Of a stretch of DNA of 12,205 bases, positions 1 to 5,561 are shown one piece after another. The number at the start of each line of letters is the position of its first letter. The first letter of the stretch is position 1. Source of the stretch: JAYTJL01 sp043731125 (GTDB lineage: Bacteria; Patescibacteriota; Saccharimonadia; Saccharimonadales; UBA10212). Under the pieces are notes generated by a model. The model saw only the letters and a program-made list of their open reading frames with translations, did not search any database and was not told the origin of the DNA. Both the position numbers and the translations under genes were made by a program. The stretch is from assembly GCA_043731125.1 (NCBI GenBank), contig JAYTJL010000079.1, positions 1 through 12,205 of the forward strand, in the 5' to 3' direction.

Positions 1-13
1 CATCCGAAGTCTG

Positions 14-217
14 CTATCCGGCTGTAACGAATGGTAATAGTGCCAGGTGGCGTGCACGCTTGATAGCACGAGACAATTGACGTTGCTTAGACTCGGTTAG
101 ACCGGTCTTTTTGCGTTGTTCTATCTGCCCGTATTGGTTAACGTAGCGTTGCAAGGTTTTAAAATCCTTGTAGTCAAAATATGCTACGTCTGTTCGGTGT
201 TTAAATATCTTTGCCAA
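14..217 (-). CDS. rpsR: 30S ribosomal protein S18 (bS18), TTG start
   Basis: Small-subunit ribosomal protein bS18, which packs against S6 on the platform of the 30S subunit. The 67-residue product ends in the hallmark S18 block: a TGL turn, then KQRQLSRAIKRARHLALLPF. The family's N-terminal Cys pair (FCxFC) and the central TGTC cysteine are absent (FKHRTD and TGLTES here), so this is a zinc-free form. The start is TTG at 217-215: an in-frame TAA lies two codons upstream, so only this TTG or the adjacent ATT is possible, and AGGAG (224-228) sits six bases before the TTG. It is the last gene of an rpsF-ssb-rpsR operon; rplI often follows in other bacteria, but only 13 bases remain here. Identification is secure. 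Confidence 0.96.
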   Translation of the reverse strand: MAKIFKHRTDVAYFDYKDFKTLQRYVNQYGQIEQRKKTGLTESKQRQLSRAIKRARHLALLPFVTAG

Positions 218-365
218 AATTTACTCCTCTTGTCGTTAATATTTACCATTTCTGCATTTATCATTTGCCATTTATTGATCAATTTTCATTTTCTCAAATT
301 TGGTAAATGATACCTGGTAAATAAATTGTTAAATGTGAATTTGTTAAATGAAAAATCTGGTGAAA
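218..365. repeat. AT-rich imperfect palindrome of repeated words between ssb and rpsR
   Basis: This spacer inside the operon is built from a few short words on both strands. ATTTACCATT occurs at 241-250, and its core complement TGGTAAAT occurs at 301-308 and 315-322. TTGTTAAATG occurs twice, 15 bases apart (326-335, 341-350). The left half is CATTT-rich and the right half AAATG-rich, so the transcript could fold into a long, mismatched hairpin with its apex near 285-300. The words ATTTACCATT and AAATGTGAA recur in the rpsO-pnp spacer 11 kb away, suggesting a dispersed repeat family. It holds no ORF of note apart from the rpsR ribosome binding site at its left end. Confidence 0.6.
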
Positions 366-848
366 CTAAAACGGTATGTCGTCAAGGTTGATTGGCTCGT
401 CACCAATGTCTTCTATAACAACGTCGTCTTTCTTAGCTTTTGTTGATTTAGAACTTGAGTCACCACCGCTGTCACTAGCTGTTGCAACTGGTTCGTCACT
501 GGCTTGCGGTGCACCTGGCGCGCCGCCCAGGAATGTAACGTCGCTAGCAACTACTTCTAGTTTGCTGCGCTTCTGACCGTCTTGTTCCCAGCTGCGGCTT
601 TGTAGTCTGCCAGCAACTAGCGCTGGACGTCCTTTAGTGAGGTACTGTGCCACTCTCTCTCCCAGCGGTCCCCAGGCTACAATATCTACAAAATCAGTTG
701 CTTCCACCCACTCACCTTCACTATTTTTGTAACTACGGTTAAGTGCTAGACCAAAATTACAAACACTCTGCCCGCTCGGTGTGTTACGTAGTTCTGGGTC
801 TCTTGTTAGGTTGCCCATCAAAGTTACTTGGTTAAAACTTCGTGCCAT
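366..848 (-). CDS. ssb: Single-stranded DNA-binding protein
   Basis: SSB coats single-stranded DNA during replication, recombination and repair and recruits partners through its C-terminal tip. The 160-residue product starts MARSFNQVTLMGNLTRDPEL, the typical OB-fold opening; the OB fold runs to about residue 109 (VTFLGG) and includes the usual VDIVAWGPLGERVAQYLTKG segment. A low-complexity linker rich in Ala, Ser and Lys (about 110-140) leads to an acidic tail ending DDIPF, the conserved partner-binding peptide. ATG at 848-846 follows AGGAGG by six bases, a strong ribosome binding site. It lies between rpsF and rpsR, the common bacterial operon order, but is separated from both by repeat-filled spacers. 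Confidence 0.98.
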   Translation of the reverse strand: MARSFNQVTLMGNLTRDPELRNTPSGQSVCNFGLALNRSYKNSEGEWVEATDFVDIVAWGPLGERVAQYLTKGRPALVAGRLQSRSWEQDGQKRSKLEVVASDVTFLGGAPGAPQASDEPVATASDSGGDSSSKSTKAKKDDVVIEDIGDEPINLDDIPF

Positions 849-872
849 ACAAATCCTCCTTCGTCGGATTTA

Positions 873-948
873 GTAAACAGTCAACAGTTAACAGTTTACA
901 GTCAGACAAGGGCTGTAACTGAATACCGTATACTGTCAGCTGTATACT
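873..948. repeat. Imperfect palindrome of AACAGT/GTATAC words between rpsF and ssb
   Basis: The spacer between the rpsF stop and the ssb ribosome binding site contains a run of related seven-base words on its left side (GTAAACAG, TCAACAG, TTAACAG, TTTACAG) and their approximate complements on its right (CTGTAACTG, CGTATACTG, CAGCTGTATACT). The two arms pair imperfectly about a centre near 905-912, so the transcript could form a hairpin of roughly 30 bases per arm. It has the same architecture as the spacers at 218-365 and 11467-11599 but uses different words. Its function is unknown. Confidence 0.55.
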
Positions 949-954
949 CATTTT

Positions 955-1374
955 TTATTCTTCGTCTCTTCGCCTTCGGCGTGGTCGTTCTTCTTCTTCG
1001 TCATCTTTATCGTCGTCGTCATCTCTATCACCGCGTTCAGCTGCCTTCTTGGCTTTTTCAGCCTTGAGCTCTTCTGCTTTTGCAATTGCCTTGAGGTCTG
1101 GTTTTGTTATCAAAAAGCGGATGATTTCGTCTGTTATGTTAAAGATTTTTTCAATCTTGATAACTCCGTCTGATGGGATATCAACTGTATAAAATACGTA
1201 TACAGCAAATTCTTGCTTTTTAATAATGTAGGCGAGTTTTTTCTTGCCCCAATTATCTGTCTTGGTGATTTTCCCACCGGCATCAGTTATGATGCCTTCG
1301 ATTTTTTTACTAGCCTTGTCCATATCAATTTCCAAATCTGGATGATACAGAACAGCTATTTCATATGCGTTCAA
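955..1374 (-). CDS. rpsF: 30S ribosomal protein S6 (bS6) with charged tail, TTG start
   Basis: Ribosomal protein bS6 of the 30S platform, partner of S18. Residues 1-96 match the S6 fold: N-terminal YEIAVLYHPDL, then GKKKLAYIIKKQEFAVYVFYTVD and the helix ending IIRFLITKP. A C-terminal tail of about 40 residues follows, first Ala/Lys/Glu-rich, then a run of Asp and Glu, then five Arg and DEE. S6 tails are variable and in some bacteria are extended by RimK with glutamate; whether that happens here cannot be seen. The start is TTG at 1374-1372, six bases after AAGGAG. It is the first gene of the rpsF-ssb-rpsR operon and has a clear promoter at 1450-1478. Confidence 0.96.
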   Translation of the reverse strand: MNAYEIAVLYHPDLEIDMDKASKKIEGIITDAGGKITKTDNWGKKKLAYIIKKQEFAVYVFYTVDIPSDGVIKIEKIFNITDEIIRFLITKPDLKAIAKAEELKAEKAKKAAERGDRDDDDDKDDEEEERPRRRRRDEE

Positions 1375-1449
1375 TATGAACTCCTTCCGTTGGTTCTAGC
1401 CCAAGCGCCAGTTAGATGCCTTGAGCTGAATTAGTTTGTTTACCCTAGT

Positions 1450-1478
1450 ATTGTAGCTTATTTATTAACAGAGGTCAA
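1450..1478 (-). promoter_or_regulatory. SigA-type promoter of rpsF-ssb-rpsR
   Basis: On the minus strand, -35 TTGACC (1478-1473) and -10 TACAAT (1455-1450) are separated by exactly 17 bases. Transcription would start near 1443, about 70 bases before the rpsF TTG. It overlaps the divergent promoter at 1465-1492. Confidence 0.8.
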
Positions 1479-1492
1479 TGTGAAGCTATATT
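1465..1492 (+). promoter_or_regulatory. SigA-type promoter of the plus-strand GtrA-like gene
   Basis: On the plus strand, -35 TTAACA (1465-1470, five of six consensus bases) and -10 TATATT (1487-1492, five of six) have a 16-base spacer. The predicted start near 1499 gives a leader of about 67 bases. The -35 box lies within the spacer of the opposing rpsF promoter, so one polymerase would block the other. Confidence 0.55.
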
Positions 1493-1546
1493 CGCTAAAT
1501 AGTCGGTTTAGTTGTATTGTTAGCCTATCGGTCTTTGACAACTAGG

Positions 1547-1556
1547 AGGAGGTGAT
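1547..1556 (+). promoter_or_regulatory. Full-length Shine-Dalgarno sequence
   Basis: AGGAGGTGAT is complementary over ten bases to the usual 3' end of 16S rRNA and lies nine bases before the ATG at 1566. It is much stronger than any other ribosome binding site here. A possible leader stem, TAGTTGT (1509-1515) with ACAACTA (1538-1544), ends just upstream of it. Confidence 0.8.
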
Positions 1557-1565
1557 ACGTAAATC

Positions 1566-2033
1566 ATGACGGAGAAAGCACAAGAATGGTTTTGGAGTCA
1601 CGTCAACGATGAGAGGTTCCGTAAGCACATCTGTGCCAGCTTGGCAGCTTGGGCAGCCTTGTATGCGGTTTTTCTGATTGAGATTTCGAGTCTCAACATG
1701 AATAGCCAGGGGGCAAAACTAACTATGACCCCTTTGGGCATTCCTGTGGGCCTTTTGGTCCAATGGTTTGTCTTTGGAGACAAAGTGATTGCCCTCAAAA
1801 CAAGGTTCAGTCTGAAGAAGATCTGGCTTTTCCTGGGCAGCCGTTGGGCTGTAGCAAAAGTTCTTTTCTTCGTTGCGAATCAAGTGATCTACGCAGTACT
1901 GCTTCATGAGATCGGTTTCCCTGCCTGGGCGGCCGCCATAGTTGCAGCACCGTTTGTGAGCATCACCTACTACTACGTCACCAACCGGTGGGTAATCCCA
2001 CGCCAATCAGCAAAGAAGACCGATAAGGCGTGA
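1566..2033 (+). CDS. Small four-helix membrane protein, GtrA-like family (probable)
   Basis: A 155-residue integral membrane protein with four predicted hydrophobic segments (about residues 22-43, 52-75, 86-112 and 118-140) and a basic C-terminus. The second half (NQVIYAVLL, GFPAWAAAIVAAPFVS, then TNRWVIPR) resembles the second half of GtrA-like proteins, which end in a motif close to NRxWVF. GtrA proteins are thought to help move polyprenyl-linked sugars across the membrane or to assist cell-wall glycosylation. The first half fits less clearly, so the family call is an inference. It is the only plus-strand gene, convergent with ftsK and divergent from rpsF, with its own promoter, a ten-base Shine-Dalgarno sequence and a hairpin over its stop codon. 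Its codons look richer in G and C than those of its neighbours, which may mean transfer. Confidence 0.6.
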   Translation: MTEKAQEWFWSHVNDERFRKHICASLAAWAALYAVFLIEISSLNMNSQGAKLTMTPLGIPVGLLVQWFVFGDKVIALKTRFSLKKIWLFLGSRWAVAKVLFFVANQVIYAVLLHEIGFPAWAAAIVAAPFVSITYYYVTNRWVIPRQSAKKTDKA

Positions 2034-2065
2034 ACCCCGCGGACCATTCGTTCCGGGGTTCCGCC
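2027..2065 (+). terminator. Strong hairpin over the stop codon of the GtrA-like gene
   Basis: GGCG (2027-2030) pairs with CGCC (2062-2065) and GAACCCCG (2032-2039) with CGGGGTTC (2054-2061), giving twelve pairs with only T2031 bulged. An inner GGAC/GTTC helix (one G-T pair) closes a five-base loop. The stem includes part of the TGA stop. No T tract follows in either direction, so it is either a U-less terminator or a 3'-end stabiliser. It lies in the 44-base gap between convergent genes and could serve both. Confidence 0.55.
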
Positions 2066-2077
2066 TGCAACCCTTTA

Positions 2078-4309
2078 TTAATACTTATTTTGTTCGTCGT
2101 CGTCTGGCATGTCGTCGTAGACATCGCCACCATTATCATCTGTTTCGGGCATAGATTCTGAAACGTCGCCAGTACCAAAGACTTGGTCAATACTGCTCAC
2201 CAACACTTCGCGTGGTTTGTTGCCACTTGCCTGACCAATAATGCCCTGGTCTTCCATCTGGTCCATATATTTTGCAGCTCTACCATAGCCAATACCAAGC
2301 TTGCGCTGCAAGAGACTAGTGCTTGCTTTGCCATTGTTAATTACTACCAACACGGCGTCTCGCCACATTTCGTCGTCGTCACCGCTCTCGGCACTAACCA
2401 CAATGCCACCTTTGCCGTTTAGTTGAACCGGCTGAGAAATAACATCATCATCATATTGTGGCGCACGTTGAGAGCGCAAGAAGTCGCATAGTTTGTTGGT
2501 TTCATCACTAGTGACTAGGGCACCTTGAATTCTTATTGGCCTTGGCAAATCAGTAGTCTTATATAGCATGTCTCCTTTTCCGAGCAACTTCTCAGCACCA
2601 GGCTGGTCAATTATAATTCGACTGTTGATTTGGTCTTTAACCGCAAATGCAATCTGTGCGGGAACGTTGGCTTTGATTATGCCCGTCACCACGTTGGCAT
2701 CAGGCCTTTGGGTGGCAAGTACAAGGTGAATACCAGCTGCACGAGCCTTTTGAGCAATTCGGGCTATCAAAGCTTCTACGTCTCGGCTGGCTACCATCAT
2801 GAGGTCAGCCAATTCATCTATGACTATCACAATGTGAGGCATTCCCTCTTCATTCTTTAATGCGTTGTAGCTTTGAATATCACGTTGTTTAACTTCTGCA
2901 AAAGTCTTTAGCCTTCTTTCCATTTCTGCCACTGCCCACTTAAGCGCACTGATGCATTTTTCAGGCTCTGTGACTACCGGCGCAAGCAGGTGCGGTATGT
3001 CTTCGTAAGGTGCCATTTCCACATGCTTAGGGTCTACCAAAATTAATTTCAAATCAGACGGGCTGTTGCGATACAAAAAACTAGCTAGCAAGGTATTTAT
3101 CATCACGCTTTTTCCTGACTTGGTTTGACCAGCTATCAAAAGATGCGGCATCTCTTCTAAGTCAGCAATTATCGGTTCGCCTGCAATATCCTTACCAACT
3201 ACAAAATTAAGCGTGCCCTTGGTTTCTGTCCATTCTGGCGCTCCAAAAAGGCCGCGGATAGTAACAGTAGCTCCCTTTATGTTTGGTACTTCCACGCCAA
3301 CAGAGCGTTTACCCGGTATCGGTGCTTCCATACGTATGCTATGAGCTGCCAAATCAAGCTTTAGGTTGTCTTCTAAGGCAGTAAGTTTGGTCAACTTCAC
3401 CCCTGTAGGTGGCTTTAGCGTAAACTGTGTTACCCGCGGACCAACATTGGCGCCTTCAACTTCTACGTCAATATTAAAGTTGGCAAAGGTATCTTGTATC
3501 ATTTGGGCGTTATGTTTTACGTCACCCGCATTTGCCTTGTCTTGTTTATCAGATAGGAGTTCTAGCGAAGGAAACTTCCAGTCTGGGTCACTAGCAGTAG
3601 TCAGTGCCGCCTGGTTTTGTTCTGGTGTTATTTTTTGTGCAGCGGCCCTTGCAGCTGGCATCCGCACTGGACCTGCCTGGTGGTGTTCTACCGGGACACC
3701 TTCTTTCAATTGAAATTCTGTGCCAGCCATCTTGCCTTTAAGGGCTGCTAGGTCTTCTTCGCTGTCTTCGGACGGTTCGCTACTGAGTATGCGTGTAAGA
3801 AATGCCCAGAAGGACTTAAACTCTACATTAAATGCAAACAATCCAGAAAATAGACTGAGTAGTAAGAAAACAGTTGTAGCTAGGAATTTACCGAGCGCAC
3901 CAGAAAGCAAGTCGCCGACTGCCGCCCCCACGTTACCCCCATGTCCACCGGTAATCACTCCATTGGCGTCGGCAGTCGCAAACATTACGTGGAACATGCT
4001 GGCCAAGAAAACCAACATACCCACCATCCCAACAACTTTATGCAGGGGAATCTGCTGGTCCTCGGACATAAACTTGGAAACTCCAAGGTATATCATGGCA
4101 ATTGGTGCAATCACAGCAGCAGCACCCAGTGCCCACCATGTACCGTCCCAAAAACCAGCCGGAATCGGTGCACTTATGAATGCGCCAAAGCCCATCACTA
4201 AGCCACCTATTATTAGAGTAACCGCACCTACGCCGCGCCAAAATCCAGAAGAACTTTTGGTCTCTTCTTTTTTTGCTACCTTAGCTTTTGATTTCTTTTT
4301 TTTGGCCAT
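2078..4309 (-). CDS. ftsK: DNA translocase FtsK
   Basis: FtsK/SpoIIIE-type hexameric ATPase that pumps chromosomal DNA through the division septum and coordinates dimer resolution. Of 743 residues, 1-20 are Lys-rich; about 24-175 contain hydrophobic segments consistent with four membrane helices; 176-260 form a linker. The alpha/beta motor follows, with Walker A GQTKSGKS (394-401), VDPKHVEM (425-432), Walker B VIVIDELADLMM (494-505), ATQRP and the GAEKLLGKGDMLY segment. The gamma winged helix (about 643-706) has GYGRAAKYMDQMEDQGI, the KOPS-reading helix. An acidic tail ends the protein. Walker A carries Lys where FtsK proteins usually have Gly (TGSGKS). ATG at 4309 has no Shine-Dalgarno sequence; an in-frame TAA two codons upstream fixes the N-terminus. 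Length and domain order are normal. Confidence 0.97.
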   Translation of the reverse strand: MAKKKKSKAKVAKKEETKSSSGFWRGVGAVTLIIGGLVMGFGAFISAPIPAGFWDGTWWALGAAAVIAPIAMIYLGVSKFMSEDQQIPLHKVVGMVGMLVFLASMFHVMFATADANGVITGGHGGNVGAAVGDLLSGALGKFLATTVFLLLSLFSGLFAFNVEFKSFWAFLTRILSSEPSEDSEEDLAALKGKMAGTEFQLKEGVPVEHHQAGPVRMPAARAAAQKITPEQNQAALTTASDPDWKFPSLELLSDKQDKANAGDVKHNAQMIQDTFANFNIDVEVEGANVGPRVTQFTLKPPTGVKLTKLTALEDNLKLDLAAHSIRMEAPIPGKRSVGVEVPNIKGATVTIRGLFGAPEWTETKGTLNFVVGKDIAGEPIIADLEEMPHLLIAGQTKSGKSVMINTLLASFLYRNSPSDLKLILVDPKHVEMAPYEDIPHLLAPVVTEPEKCISALKWAVAEMERRLKTFAEVKQRDIQSYNALKNEEGMPHIVIVIDELADLMMVASRDVEALIARIAQKARAAGIHLVLATQRPDANVVTGIIKANVPAQIAFAVKDQINSRIIIDQPGAEKLLGKGDMLYKTTDLPRPIRIQGALVTSDETNKLCDFLRSQRAPQYDDDVISQPVQLNGKGGIVVSAESGDDDEMWRDAVLVVINNGKASTSLLQRKLGIGYGRAAKYMDQMEDQGIIGQASGNKPREVLVSSIDQVFGTGDVSESMPETDDNGGDVYDDMPDDDEQNKY

Positions 4310-4369
4310 AATTTATTAGATTAGTATAACCTGTTTGTTTTATCCGTAACAGAATTAAACAGTGTTGTA

Positions 4370-4398
4370 ATTATAACACACCATCCCGCGCATGTCAA
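4370..4398 (-). promoter_or_regulatory. Perfect-consensus promoter of ftsK
   Basis: On the minus strand, TTGACA (4398-4393) and TATAAT (4375-4370) are 17 bases apart, matching the SigA consensus at all twelve positions. The predicted start near 4363 gives a leader of about 54 bases without a Shine-Dalgarno sequence. The -35 box lies inside the inverted repeat at 4385-4410. A second weak -10-like TATACT lies about 13 bases before the ATG. Confidence 0.85.
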
Positions 4399-4410
4399 TG
4401 CCACCGCGGG
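4385..4410. promoter_or_regulatory. Inverted repeat framing the ftsK -35 box, possible operator
   Basis: CCCGCG (4385-4390) and CGCGGG (4405-4410) are perfect six-base inverted repeats separated by 14 bases, and the -35 hexamer (4393-4398) lies between them. In transcripts arriving from the upstream gene the same bases would form a G+C-rich stem. A repressor site is plausible, but no regulator is known. Confidence 0.4.
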
Positions 4411-4448
4411 AGGACTTTCCTTGTTTCTGGCAAGGTGAGTCCTCTTTT
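4410..4448 (+). terminator. Hairpin with short T tail between ftsK and the 107-residue gene
   Basis: GAGGACT (4410-4416) pairs with AGTCCTC (4438-4444) and, after a two-by-two internal loop, CCTTG (4419-4423) with CAAGG (4431-4435), loop of seven. TTTT follows on the plus strand, which is the wrong direction for the neighbouring minus-strand genes. Read on the minus strand it starts 17 bases after the stop at 4461 but has no U run, so it may act as a U-less terminator or as a 3' stabiliser there. Confidence 0.45.
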
Positions 4449-4460
4449 CAACGGTTAAAG

Positions 4461-4784
4461 TTAGGCTGCTTCGGTAACTGCTTCAGCTGGTTGAGTCAGA
4501 TAATGCAGTGCACCTTCGCCTAGTTTTTGACTTATTAATGGATAATGATGTTCGAAGGCATCACCTGCAACCTCGCCGGCAACTGGTACATCAACACCAT
4601 CAACATTTATGTGCACCCCATCCTCTCCTTTTACCCATAGCATTAGTACATTATGCCCAAAGCCATCACGTCGTTCTTTTAATTTGACCCGTTGCCCAGG
4701 TGCAATTACAGGGTCTTCAAGGGCGTCTTCTAGCCCGAATTCTCTGTAGACTTGTTCTCTTTCTGCTGGAATGTAAATACTCAT
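4461..4784 (-). CDS. Unrecognised acidic protein, 107 residues
   Basis: I do not recognise this family. The product is soluble, with no signal peptide or membrane segment. Its middle (about 28-70) looks beta-rich, alternating charged turns with VLMLWVKGEDGVHINVDGVDVPV; the C-terminal third has a helix-like ISQKLGEGALHYL stretch and an Ala/Glu-rich end. It has no cysteine and no evident catalytic motif. ATG at 4784 follows AAGGA (4793-4797) by eight bases. It has its own promoter, whose -35 box almost touches the stop of the next gene upstream, so it can be expressed separately from that gene. Real coding is supported by ribosome binding site, promoter and clean fit between neighbours. Confidence 0.75.
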   Translation of the reverse strand: MSIYIPAEREQVYREFGLEDALEDPVIAPGQRVKLKERRDGFGHNVLMLWVKGEDGVHINVDGVDVPVAGEVAGDAFEHHYPLISQKLGEGALHYLTQPAEAVTEAA

Positions 4785-4820
4785 CTTTTGTTTCCTTTTT
4801 TATTTTCGACCCGTAGCCCC

Positions 4821-4849
4821 GTTATACTCCCTGTTGACACAGTAGTCAA
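4821..4849 (-). promoter_or_regulatory. SigA-type promoter of the 107-residue gene
   Basis: TTGACT (4849-4844) and TATAAC (4826-4821) on the minus strand are 17 bases apart. The predicted start near 4814 gives a leader of about 30 bases. The -35 box lies two bases past the stop codon of the gene at 4852-5442. Confidence 0.75.
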
Positions 4850-4851
4850 GT

Positions 4852-5442
4852 TTACCGATTTTGTGGTAACAAACGATCGGGAATATCAGTTGCAATTTCC
4901 CAACTAGTAAAATCTCCTAGCCAATCTGTACCGCTAGTTTCGATAAAAACCACCGCCTGTTCTTTATATATGCCTCTAGTCACAACATTTTCTGTATGAT
5001 AGCCCCCCTTATTAGGGTCTTGCGATACTTCCCAACCATTAACTAGCCTGTAGGTCAGAAAGGTTAGCAGTGCGGAGCCAGGGGGCATTGACCCATATAC
5101 TCTGAGCGAATCTTGGGCTCTCACGTGGCTAACATATTCCTCATCCGACATGGAATTTAAAGGTATTTCTGTGGGAAATGGTATAACTGGTTTAAGTTCT
5201 AAACTTAGTTCTTCGTATGAACCCTCTAGTTGATTTTCGACTATTGAATCTAGTGCGTCTTCTAAATATCTGGCAGATATCTGATAACCGCCGAATACTT
5301 CTGGGTGGTAATGGGCACGTAAATCAAGCTGGCGTACTATGTCCACAGCATCACGTGGATGCATATCATATTCTGCCTCGATTGAATCACTTTGTTCAGC
5401 TGGCGACGGATTAACCCCAGAACCACGAAATGCCTCGCTCAT
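4852..5442 (-). CDS. Unrecognised protein, about 196 residues
   Basis: I do not recognise this family. The predicted protein is soluble and acidic, without cysteines, membrane segments or a signal peptide. The N-terminal 90 residues look helical (DAVDIVRQLDLRAHYHP, SARYLEDALDSIVENQL) and the C-terminal half is mixed, with GSALLTFLTYRLVNGWEV and a Trp-containing end. The frame is open from a GTG at 5466 (204 residues), but neither that GTG nor the ATG at 5442 has a good Shine-Dalgarno sequence. I prefer the ATG because the GTG has no room for one: the purines run straight into it. A TTG at 5448 is a third option. It has its own promoter at 5498-5526 and sits among three unknown genes between rnj and ftsK. 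Confidence 0.7.
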   Translation of the reverse strand: MSEAFRGSGVNPSPAEQSDSIEAEYDMHPRDAVDIVRQLDLRAHYHPEVFGGYQISARYLEDALDSIVENQLEGSYEELSLELKPVIPFPTEIPLNSMSDEEYVSHVRAQDSLRVYGSMPPGSALLTFLTYRLVNGWEVSQDPNKGGYHTENVVTRGIYKEQAVVFIETSGTDWLGDFTSWEIATDIPDRLLPQNR

Positions 5443-5497
5443 ATTCAATGTTCTTTCTAAACCCACTCTTTATTTAATGCACCAAAATATGAGTTTT

Positions 5498-5526
5498 GTT
5501 ATACGCCCATTTTACCCATAGGTCAA
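5498..5526 (-). promoter_or_regulatory. SigA-type promoter of the 196-residue gene
   Basis: TTGACC (5526-5521) and TATAAC (5503-5498) on the minus strand are 17 bases apart; predicted start near 5491. The -35 box begins four bases after the T tract of the upstream terminator, so transcription units abut here. Confidence 0.78.
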
Positions 5527-5530
5527 TCTC

Positions 5531-5557
5531 AAAAAATACTTAACAAGTTAAGTTTTT
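5531..5557 (-). terminator. Intrinsic terminator after the rnj unit
   Basis: ACTTAA (5538-5543) and TTAAGT (5548-5553) form a six-pair stem with a four-base loop. Six T residues follow on the minus strand (complement of 5531-5536), and four on the plus strand, so it could work both ways. It ends the unit containing rnj and the 203-residue gene eight bases after that gene's stop. Confidence 0.65.
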
Positions 5558-5561
5558 CTGT

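Noticed and set aside
1..13. CAT at 1-3 as the start codon of a following rplI
   Set aside because: No ribosome binding site precedes it on the minus strand and only one codon would be in view.
218..365. CRISPR array or insertion-sequence end in the repeat-rich spacers
   Set aside because: The repeated words are only 8-10 bases, irregularly spaced and palindromic across the whole spacer, with no uniform spacers, no transposase and no target duplication.
1535..1560. TTGACA at 1535-1540 as a promoter -35 box for the GtrA-like gene
   Set aside because: A -10 box at the right distance would lie in the start-codon region (TAAATC, poor match, 20-base spacing) and would leave no ribosome binding site in the transcript.
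2031..2033. UGA recoded as glycine, as in some CPR groups
   Set aside because: TGA terminates the GtrA-like gene right at a hairpin and the small membrane gene at an ATGA overlap, and no conserved protein here needs an in-frame UGA.
3720..4319. A 199-codon plus-strand frame opposite the start of ftsK
   Set aside because: It is the antisense of the ftsK membrane region, with a Ser/Pro/Thr-rich composition, no ribosome binding site and no family resemblance.
5217..5414. Plus-strand frames inside the unknown genes (for example 5217-5414, 5754-5963)
   Set aside because: They lack ribosome binding sites, lie wholly opposite minus-strand genes with promoters, and look like non-coding translations.
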